This document shows, piece by piece, positions 47,089 to 56,961 of a stretch of 64,000 bases of DNA. The notes beneath the pieces were generated by a model, which worked only from the letters and a program-made list of their open reading frames with translations, searched no databases and had not been told where the DNA came from. The position numbers and the translations under genes are program-made. This stretch comes from Rhizophagus clarus (taxonomy: Eukaryota; Glomeromycota; Glomeromycetes; Glomerales; Glomeraceae). Numbering within the stretch: position 1 is the stretch's first letter; the number at the start of each line of letters is the position of its first letter. The stretch is taken from positions 310,001 to 374,000 of the forward strand of contig BLAL01000065.1 in NCBI GenBank assembly GCA_015698045.1, in the 5' to 3' direction.

Positions 47089-48356
47089 ATGGAAGAACAA
47101 TTATATTATGATTTATATCAGTACCTATCTAACTTGATTATCCCTGAAAATTATAATAAAAATCAACAAGATAAAATAAAACAATTAGCCAAAAATTATA
47201 CCATACAAAATGATAAAACTATTTAGGAAGAATCAAGATAAATTACAGAGAGTAATTACGCCATCACAAGTTGAAATCATTCTGTTTAATCTACATAAAG
47301 ATATGACTGGTGCACATCTTAGTGTAGAAACCACTTACAATAAAATAAAAGAACGTTATTATTGGCCTAAAATGTATAATGATATTAAAATATATATTGA
47401 ATCCTGTGATAATTGGCAAAGAAGAGGTAAAACAAAAAGAAGAGAAGAATTATTACCTTTAAAGATAGGAGGTCCTTTTGATAAAATTGGAATAGATATT
47501 AAGGGTCCTTTACCTGTAACTCAAAAAGGTAATCGCTATATAATAGTGGCTATGGATTATTTTACAAAATGGCCATAAGCGAGAGCAATACCTAATGCTA
47601 AAGTTGAAACTGTTGCTAAATTTTTATTTGAAGAAATTATTAGCCGACATGGTGTTCCTAAAGAAATACTTTCTGATTGTGGTACATCTTTTAATAATGC
47701 TCTTATCAATGAAATATGCGATAAATACCAAACAAAACATAGGTTAACTTCAGCTTATAGACCTCAAACAAATGGAATGGTAGAACGTTTTAATAGAACT
47801 ATTGGCGAAAGTTTGGCAAAGTTAGTTATAGATAAAAGAATGGGATAATTATATTCAGGCGATACTATTAGCTTATCGCACTAGACAACATGAAACTACA
47901 GGATACTTACCATTTTATTTAATATATGGAAGACAAGCTGTATTACCTATAGAATTAATGATTGATACAAATATTAATAAAGAAAAAGATATTCATGAAG
48001 CATTATTAGAGCAAACATATGATATAATGGAAAAGATGGATCAAGATTTAGAAAAAGTAAAGATTAGAATTAATCAACGACAACAAATTCAAAAGAAAAA
48101 ATATGATGATAAAGGTATTTCTTTAAAATTAAAAATAGGCGATAAAGTATTAGTAGAACAAACTTATTTAAGAAATAATATGTCAGCAAAACTAGAAAAT
48201 CAATGGATTGAACCTTATTACATTCATAATGTTTTAGATCAAAATGTATATAAGTTGCGTCATATGAATGGAAAATTGGTAAAAAGAATAATCCATGAAA
48301 ATCGTCTTAAAATATATATTGAACAATATTTAGAACCATTAATATTATTGGAATAA
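47089..48356 (+). pseudogene. Integrase of the Gypsy element, frameshifted
   Basis: A short frame begins at ATG 47089, 1 base after the RNase H stop (MEEQLYYDLYQYLSNLI). A frameshift near 47224 moves to the frame with the zinc-binding region (HKDMTGAHLSVETTYNKI...YYWPKM...CDNW). The last of the usual H-H-C-C ligands is Trp instead of Cys, so the zinc site is damaged. The catalytic core has GIDIKGPLP, LSDCGTSFNN and NGMVERFNRT, the D-D-E triad. Stops or shifts occur at 47576 (TAA after TKWP) and near 47835. The C-terminal part (GDKVLVEQTYL...PYYIHNVLDQNVYKLRHMNG) is the GPY/F-like region common in Gypsy integrases. The enzyme would insert the cDNA into the host genome. Confidence 0.85.
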
Positions 48357-48392
48357 ATAATTATATTATAAGTAAAATTTTTGAGAATAATT

Positions 48393-49191
48393 TTATTTTA
48401 TTATAACATTATCTAATTTTACTATATTTCCATTATCATTATATCTAGTAAACATTGTTATATTTTTGAATTTTTTGTCATGCCAGAAATGGATTACATT
48501 TAAGCCTCTTTTTTGTAATCTTTTTCTAGGCCAATATGGAACAAAATTGTCTTCACAAGAAAAATGTATAACCCATATTTCATCTGGACATAATTGTGAG
48601 GCATATTCAAAAATACGAATATAATGACATTCTAAATCAGCACTAGAAGCAATTACCACCAACTCAAGAATAGCTATTGGAAAAGTAGAACTATTGAATT
48701 TTATAGCGAAATCACAGTATAAATGATGAGGATCTCCATCTTTTCCAATATGATTGAGATGCCACTGACTCACAATATTAATATGATGCGTTAATTTTAA
48801 CTAATTTACCAGAATACGATACATCTCTGCATCATATACACTCTCACGTGGAACCTTATTATAACATTGCGAATCAACAACCAAATGATTTGAACTTTTA
48901 TACGAAAAAAGTGATCCTTGAACAATCATATCTGTATCAAAATGTCGTACAACTGTTTTCAACACCTCAAAAGTATCTAGTGATTGATTTGATCGAAGAG
49001 GAAGTTCTAATTGCATTATATTATCATCATCAACATGTTTTCTTTTGACAGATAATGGTGATGACGGAGGTAATATTGATGATGATGGTAAATTAATATT
49101 TTTTGAAACTTTATTACTACCATCCTATCAAGTAAGAAAAATAGATATAAGTAAAAATAATTTTACTTAGTAGACATTAAGTATGAAAGTG

Positions 49192-49231
<40 letters not shown>

Positions 49232-49992
49232 GAGAAAAAAAAAGAAAAAGAAAAGAAATAAAAATGAAATGAATGAATAAATGAAAAATAATGGATGAAA
49301 AAATGAACGAGATAAAAAATAATATTATTTAAGGCTTTATCTTTAAAACTTCTTTAATAAATGAAGGTACATAACCAATTCCTCCTCCAGAACTAGTAGA
49401 CCTTTATTAAATCCATTTTAAAGATAGGTAAAATAAGGGAATCTAAATAAAATCCTATAATCCCTACCAAGACCAGGAGCTTATACATCTCCGAATAAAG
49501 GCCTGAGATTAAAAGAAATTATTTAAGTATATGGAAATATAAAAAATGGATGCCTACCTTTTTTCGTTGTAAAAATAAATCTTTTATAATAGAGCGGGAT
49601 CTTGCTGAGAGTAAAGAATCATCTTTAAGTAATCCAATTAGGGTTACAAAAAAATGATTATCATTTCTAGAAGGGGTTTGATCTTTTTTGGAAATCCAAT
49701 TTATAAAATGATCTTTAGACCACTGTTCGACAGAAAAAATTTGAAAATAATCAAGTTTTCCACCAGAAGAGTTAGATTCTTTCTTTAATGACGAGATAAG
49801 TTCCAAAATACAAATAATAGGTCCCATTTTAAAACCCATAGTCAGTAATAAATCCTACGTTAATAAAAGAAAGAAACATCTATTTATTTTTTCATCTTTA
49901 AGAAGATCCAAATCATCACTATCCAGCCCAATATTTTGAATATGTAAAAAACTAACAAGTTGCTCTGTGTTGAAATCAATAGAAAAAGCCAT
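48393..49992 (-). pseudogene. Antisense cargo gene: SAM-domain protein with a nuclease-like C-terminus
   Basis: This gene lies inside the retrotransposon between integrase and the polypurine tract, on the opposite strand, and keeps intron-like gaps. The N-terminus at 49992 (MAFSIDFNTEQLVSFLHIQN...GFKMGPIICILELISSLKK) resembles a sterile alpha motif domain. Exon-like blocks end near 49558 (LQRKK, then a GTAGGC donor), at about 49503-49468 and near 49400-49330. The long last exon is 49124-48393. It has a KRKH basic patch, VPRESVYDAEMYRILVN, then DPHHLYCDFAIKF...FPIAILELVV...CPDEIWVIHFS and GLNVIHFWHDKKF. The D...E order hints at a PD-(D/E)XK-type fold with a lost Lys, which is inference. TAG at 48801 replaces an expected Trp, and a further stop follows KIKP. 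I recall similar proteins as a multigene family in Rhizophagus. Confidence 0.6.
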
Positions 49993-50467
49993 AATAATAT
50001 TAAAAAAGAAAAAGAAAAAGAGATAATACTAAAGTAATAAAACAAAAAAAAAAAAAAATAATAATAATGAAAAATGTAATAATACTCTTACCTTGAGAAA
50101 TAATGATTATATATATAAAGAAAAAGAAAGACGCGTAAAAATTAAAAAAACGCGTAAAGACTAAAAGAACAAAATATGAAAAAAGAAGATAATAATAATT
50201 TTAACATGAGTATTATGAAGATTAAATAGGAATAAGATTTTGAAAACACAAGAATTTATTAAATAAAGTAATATAAACACATGTTAGTAACTCAGAAGTG
50301 ACATAATGTTAAATCAATAATATATATAGTAATATTTATTCAGGAAAAATTACTAAATAGGAAGAATTATTTGATTAGTTTGATATATGTAGTTAAAAGT
50401 ACTTATGTCCTTTAATTCGAAAACTCTAGAAATAATTTTATAAAAGTTTCACAGGAGTTCAACCCTT

Positions 50468-50480
50468 AAAGAGAGGGAAA
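50468..50480 (+). promoter_or_regulatory. Polypurine tract
   Basis: AAAGAGAGGGAAA directly abuts the 3' LTR start at 50481, the standard plus-strand primer site. Confidence 0.88.
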
Positions 50481-50881
50481 TGTTACATAAGATTTTATAA
50501 ATTAGATTATTCTAGTATAATCTATATGAATGAAAAAAGTTAGGAAATTTATAGGGTAATCTAGAAAATTGTAGTACTCGGAATTAGGATTTAAGACAAA
50601 TCTAGAAAGTAATAGATTTAGAATAAGATAGAAAGATTAAAGATTATAAAAGGAAGAGAATTTGGATTAAGTGAAAAAAGAAGTTTATGCGTTAAACTTA
50701 AATTACAGTTAGGTTGTATGCGTTACAACTGAAAACTTTATTAATAATTCGATCATAAATTATAAATGATAATAAAAGTATTAGCCTTCAGACTATTAAT
50801 AAACTTGCTCTCTAAAGTTAAACTCGTTTGTTATTCCAGATCACGTGTAACTTTTCAGTCAGTTGCATTCGCTGGGTAACA
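50481..50881 (+). repeat. 3' LTR
   Basis: 401 bases, TGTTACATAAG...GGGTAACA, nearly identical to the 5' LTR apart from about eight substitutions and the missing 33-base segment. Confidence 0.92.
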
Positions 50882-51473
50882 ATATGGCTAAAAAAAAAAT
50901 CATTTTTTTTTACTTCGCTACAAGGAAAACTCACTCAATATTTTATAAAAAACTGTTTAAAAGTATTCTTTAGAAAACTAGAGTTTCTGTCTTTCAAATA
51001 AACTTTAGTAAAGTATAATACAAATAAGGTTTATAATGAAATATTACACTATGAAGTCGTCATTAAGTTGCGAATCTCCTATGGTAAGTTGCGAATCACC
51101 TAGAGAACATATCTTTAAATTAACTTTAAACTTATGAAACCTTACAAGTTAATAGTATAATAAAAAAGAATATTTATGTCAAAAAATCATTGTGCATTTA
51201 CTTATTCAAATAAAATTTTTTATTAATACCATTTTATTTTTTTATTATTAGTCATATTTGATTTTAAAAGTTTAAATACATTCAAAAAGACTAATAGCAA
51301 ATGGTTAAACACTTTAATAAATAAATGAAGTGCATGTTTATACTCTTTTTAAATGTGTATTTAACAAAATTCATATGGTAGTTTGCGAAAAATCATAAAT
51401 TTTGCTCATTTTAGGTCACGTGATGATCTACATTTTTTAGTCTATATGTTGTGGCGTAGATACACTCTACCCT

Positions 51474-52401
51474 TAATATAAAAAAATTAATTGTTATATG
51501 ATTTTTATTTTTTTAAATATAATAATATTAAAATTTAAAAAATCAAATTAAAATTATTATACTAAAACTGTACTGAAATAACTTTACATATATATAAGTT
51601 AAAAAGTCAAATTTGTATTCATTTAAAGAAAAAATCAAGTTCTATTTATTAAATATAAAATCTTATTAATTAAATTACTGGTTATTAAATAAATGTATAA
51701 AATATAATTATTTTTAATCTTTAACTTTAATTATAAATATTTTGTATCTAGTAATTCAATTTTAAAGATTTTGCATTTTGTATATTAAAATAAAATATTA
51801 GATTCTTACCTTTTAAATAAATATAAAATTATAATATTAGCATATATAAAAGCTATAATATTTATAATTTTGTAAATTAAATTAAATTTAATGTAAAAAA
51901 TATTTAAAATATTAAAAAATTATTATTATAAGAAATTTTAAATTCTTGTTGTTTTATTTTATTTAAAAGACTTTTATTTATTATTTAAGACTTTAAATTA
52001 AATATGATGTACACAGTCTAAAACTATCACTTTTTATCATGTGATTTCAAATAAATAGAAAAAAAAAATTAATTAATATATATTTATAATTTTTTTCTGT
52101 AAAATTATAGTTTGAACAATGCTCTTTCATATAACAGAGAGATTTTTCAAATTAGATTACTTTAGCATGAGCTATATAAGTTTAAATTCCAGTAACTTTA
52201 CTAAGTTTAATAGTAATTTAGTAAAAATTTGGCCAGTTCAGCACTAATATAATGCGGGTTAAATTTACAAACTGGTCAGAATTAAAAATTTGGATCAATT
52301 ACATTTTTATTTTAACGTAAGAATTTTTAATCAATTTTAATAATGGACAATCCGCAATCATCAGCATTTGCAGATTATCATCATCTTTTTATAAATTAAA
52401 A
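51474..52401. other. AT-rich spacer before the DDE transposase
   Basis: No gene. A TATCACTTTTTATCATGTGA stretch near 52026 resembles, in inverse, TTTCACGTGATTTT...AAAAAAGTGGTGA around 54515-54560. These could be worn terminal repeats of the transposon in between, but the match is weak. Confidence 0.35.
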
Positions 52402-54450
52402 ATGCCACCAAAGAAACAAAAGGCTCAACTTGCAGCTGCTTGAAACAGTAAAGCTTTAAAAGCAAAAAATGTAACTAATGGTACTTGGTTAAGGATTATA
52501 AACAGTGATGATGATGGTGAATTATCAGATTATCATGATTTTGATGACGATTGGCATGATGATGAACTTGAAAATAATTTGAACCAAATTTCGCAAACTG
52601 TTTTTGATGTTATGATTGAAAATGCAAAAAACCCATCAGCATTTACAAATAAACGCCCATTAGTTTATATTGGAAATTCAGAAAGAACACAGAGATACAA
52701 AAATTCAACTAATAAAACTGCTGCAGTTGGAATACCCAAACTTGATACCTTTTTCTCTACATTTCAATCATATCAATCTACAATAAAAAAACTTACGAAT
52801 AAGTTAAAACAACTTGAAAAAGATCAAGAGCAAAAAGGTTTTAAATTGGCATTAGAGGATGTAAAAAGATTAATTAATGATAAGTCTCTGGTTCTGTAAG
52901 TCAAAAACTGATTACAACTCATAATGCAGTATATTAACTTATGATTAAAAGGTCTTAAAAGCATGGATGCAAGTAAAACTCTTGTCATTAGTATCAGAAA
53001 AGGAAATTATCAAGCCTGACTAATTAGATCATGGATCCAAAATTTTATTGTCCATCATTAGATTTCAGTATCAATACGTGAGAAGCATCAAAAAATAAAA
53101 AGTTTATTAGGTGATGAAGATATTCATCAAATGATTACAGAATATCTTTGAAATGTTGGTTGTAATATAACAGTAAGTGGATTTAAAACTTATATTGAAC
53201 AAGAAGTATTTCCAAGTATGGGAATTGAAAGAAAAAAAATAATTTCTGAAAATATAGCTCGTACTTGGTTAAAACATTTTGAATGGAAATATCATATTGG
53301 AAAAAAAGATGTTTATTATGATGATCATGAAAGACCAGATGTAATTGAATATAGGAAATATTTTTTAAATAAAATTTTCAAATTAAAAAAATGGATGTTA
53401 AAACTGTTAGATGATAATATAATGGTTTTAGAAGAACTAATTTTAAATGAAAATGAAAAATGTTACATATTAATAATACATGACAAATCTACTTTTTATG
53501 CTAATGATAGAAAAAAACTTTTTGGAGACCTGTTGGACATTAACCACTTTGGAAAAAAAGGGCAGGACTTAGTTTGCATGTTAGTGATTTTCTTACAAAA
53601 GTTGATGGACGTCTAAAAACTGAAGAAAAAGAAGCATGTGTCATAATGAAACCAGAAACAAATCGTGATAGATGGTGGAAAACAGAGGATTTAATTAAAC
53701 AGGTAAAATTATTTATTTTATTTTTAAACATTTTTTATTAATTACCTTTTAACATTAGATAACTGAAAAGGCAATACTTATATTTGAGGAATTATATCCT
53801 AGTGATGTCAGTGTATTTGTATTTGATAATGCAACAAGTCATGCAGCATATGCTAAAGATGTACTTATTGCTTCACAAATAAATCTTAAACCTGGTGGTA
53901 AAGAGAAATTTAGAGATGAATTAATGCCTAATGGCTTAGTATAGTCAATGTACTTTCCAAATGGACAACCAAAAGGTATTAAGTTAATTTTGAAAGAACG
54001 TGAGTTGTGGCCTCAAAGTCAATTGAGACGTATTTGTGATGATTGTAAAAAATACTCGCCTGTTTCAGAAAATTGTTATGCAGTTTGTGTGCTTTCACTT
54101 CAACCAGATTTTTTAATACAAAGGCCATTAATTAAGGAAATTATTGAAAACCAGGGTCATAAAGTGATATTTTATCCAAAGTTCCATTGTGAACTTAATT
54201 TTATCAAGATGTTTTAGAGTATCACTAAATGATATACCCGTAATAATTGTGATTATTCATTTAAATCATTAAAAAGAACTGTTCCAGAAGCATTAAATTC
54301 TGTTCTTTTAGAACAAATTAGACGATATTCTTGTCATTCTTGGAGATTTATAGATGCATATAGAAAAGGTTTAACAGGCACTGCAGCTTTATATACCGTA
54401 AAAAAATATAAATCACATCGAAGAATTTCTGAAAATGTGATAAATTTTTA
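52402..54450 (+). pseudogene. Decayed DDE-superfamily transposase (DDE_3/Tc1-like)
   Basis: It begins MPPKKQKAQLAAA and has a coiled-coil-like segment (TIKKLTNKLKQLEKDQEQKG). Splice-like gaps occur at 52899 (GTAAGT) and 53703-53757. A helix-turn-helix-like region follows (MITEYL-x-NVGCNITVSGFKTY...ENIARTWLKHF). The catalytic triad is recognisable: Asp in LIIHDKSTFYAND, Asp in VFVFDNATSHAAY and Glu in FHCELNFIKMF. The last part (NNCDYSFKSLKRTVPEAL, RRYSCHSWRFIDAY) is typical of a fungal DDE family. Stops: TGA at 52441, 53017 and 53149, TAG at 53059, 53942 and 54215 (MF-x, where FW is usual), plus a frameshift near 53520. It would have cut and pasted its element, but it is dead now. Confidence 0.75.
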
Positions 54451-55589
54451 ATAAAAACTATTGGTCCATTAAATTCACAATCACATAATATTAAGTATTG
54501 ACCAATAAAATTTTTTCACGTGATTTTAATAAATTTGGCTGCAAAATAAAAAAGTGGTGACTTTAAATTGCATGCACTATAAATAATAATAATAGTATTT
54601 GATTTATAAATATAATACAAACATATTTTATCAAATCATTTATCATTAATAATTTTAACTGTTGATCAGGACAGATCTATATAATACTATTGGTGTCAAA
54701 AATTTCATTTTTTTATTTTTCTTTCTTTTAGTTTGTTCAAAAACATATAAAAATATTTTTAATTTTGTTTAAAATGGTAAGTACCTTAAGAAAACACATT
54801 AAAAGAAAAGAGACTACTTTTTATTTATATAAAAAAACTGTATATCTGGTAATACAAATACAATAATTATATCAGTTAAAGAACAAAATAATTCAGAAGA
54901 ACCAAAATAGATACCTAATACTAGAATAAGTTTTGTTTAAAAGTTTTTTCAAGCTAAAACTAATGGTTATGCATATTGCAGGTATATAGCAGATAATAAT
55001 AAGAAGTGCAGATATAGTTATGTATATAAAAGTCAAACTAGTAGTATGATATATCATATCCAAAATATTCATAAGAAATATGAAAAAAAATCAGAAGTAG
55101 GTAATGAATCTACACAATAAAATTGTTATTTTATTTATTTATATCAATTTAATTTTTATATAATAATATTAGCAATTAAAAGTTGATGAGTAATTTAAGA
55201 AAATTATACTATATAAGGAAACAAAACAACAAGAATTGTGTTATGCAGTAGCAAATTGGATTACCATAAATGGAGCAATTCAAGAATAAGGATTTAGGCG
55301 AATGATAAAAAATTAATGCTGTATTTATTCCACTATGCTATGCAACATTAAAACAAAATATACTAGGATGTAATTATAAAACAGCAATTGAATTAATAAA
55401 AGATCATATTAAGAAAACTTGTATTTATGTATCAATTACTACAGATCTCTGAACATCAAGAGTAAAAATTGGATATATTGGTATAATATGTTATTGGTTA
55501 ACTCAAGAAATGAAATTATGTAATATATTAATATGTATAGAGTAAATTTCCTATTCCCACACTGGTAAACATATTCGTAATACAATTTA

Positions 55590-56085
55590 AAGCAAGCTGA
55601 AGGTTTTGGGATAAAGTTGGATGCTGAAATATTTTGACATATCAAATTACTGAAATTTTTGCCAAAATTTCAAATTAAATTCTAGATTTCAGCAATGGTT
55701 TAAAATTTTAACAATAGCTTGAAATCAAATTTCTGAAACCTCAAAATATTATCAAAATTCCAAATGATTGCCAAAATATCAAACTGTTACTGAAATTCCA
55801 AACTATTGCTAAAATTCCAGATTATTGTTAAAGCTTAAAATTGGGTGCTGAAATTCCAAATATATCAACCATGTAGCAAAAGTATTTTAGTTCTTGGAAT
55901 ATAATAATCACACAAAATCTCAAATCCCAAATTTATTAAAATTTCAAACTATTGCTAAAATCCAAAAACAATGCCAAAATTCCAAATTATTACCAAAATA
56001 CAACTCTAAAATTTAATTTGGGATTTTGGTAAAAATTTCAACAATTTTAATATACCAAAATATTTCAGCATTTAACTCTATTTTG
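55590..56085. repeat. Low-complexity block of AAATTCCAAA-like units inside hAT gene 1
   Basis: About 0.5 kb in which words such as CCAAAATTCCAAATTATTGC recur with variation every 20-30 bases. It separates two conserved transposase pieces (GKHIRNTI and NIVIIDNESNM), so it is an insertion or local expansion. Confidence 0.65.
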
Positions 56086-56961
56086 AAATTAGAAAATAAA
56101 ATAAATATAGTAATTATAGATAATGAAAGCAATATGATAAAGGCAATTAGAGAATGGAATGGTGTAGATCATGTATTTTGCACTGCACATACTCTTCAAC
56201 TTTATGTACTTAAAGGACTTAAGTAAATAAAACTATATCTCTACAAATATACCAAATTAAATTAATTTTTTGAGTTTCATAAGCAAATGGAAAGGTTAGA
56301 AGATGCTCAAAGAGAAATATTTGCTAAGCAGACTGAAGTGTATAATCCATCATTACTCTTTATAAAAGATAATAATCAAAATGAACAAGAAAGTACATAT
56401 AAACTATTAAAAATTCTTAGGATAATTATCGAGGTACCAACATGGTAGGGATCAAAGTTAGCTTCTTGGAAACGATTAAGAGAATTAAAAGAACCAATAA
56501 AACATTTATATGTAACACTTGCTTTAGAAATTAATTGTAAGATTATTAACAATTAACAAATTTAATGCTTAATGATGACGAATGGAATTTTCTTGATAAA
56601 TTAATTGAACTTTTAATTCCAATTGAAAGAGCAACTGAATTTTTAGGAGGTTAAAAATGTTGTACTCTTTCTTTAATTTTTCCTACAATTCAATCACTTA
56701 AATTTGAATACACTTCAGATCCAAATATCTCAATACTTGAAAGAAACGATAATGGTAAGTTTGATTAATCTATGTTTTTAATTAAATTATATAATATTAC
56801 AAATTTTGTAATTAATTAAAAACAAGTTAATGTAATTAGGGCAGTGACATATATTAGCTAATATTTTAGGGGGTGGGCTGATAAGCGAAAATTTTAGGTT
56901 ACATAATTTTTAAAAAATATGATTGGTTGCACATAACTAAGATATCTTACCTGGGGGTGGG

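Larger units (their letters stand above)
41258..50881 (+). mobile_element. Ty3/Gypsy-type LTR retrotransposon, 9.6 kb
   Basis: Structurally complete: two LTRs beginning TGTTAC and ending GTAACA, a primer-binding site, gag, protease, reverse transcriptase, RNase H, integrase and a polypurine tract. Integrase follows RNase H, which is the Gypsy order. It is flanked by a 4-base ATAT target duplication (41254-41257 and 50882-50885). The LTRs differ by about eight substitutions by eye plus a 33-base indel, so the insertion is not recent. The coding frames contain several stops and two frameshifts, so this copy is probably non-autonomous. Between integrase and the polypurine tract lie an antisense gene (listed separately) and about 0.5 kb of AT-rich DNA with no gene (49993-50467). 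Confidence 0.92.
41227..51473. mobile_element. MITE, AGGGTAGAG family, copy 2, split by the Gypsy element
   Basis: The first 31 bases (41227-41257) match the start of copy 1. The rest resumes at 50882 and runs to 51473 with near-identical sequence, ending in a perfect CTCTACCCT. Removing the Gypsy element and one ATAT duplication restores a copy about as long as copy 1. The two copies stand in tandem, 6 bases apart (TATTTA). Confidence 0.85.
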
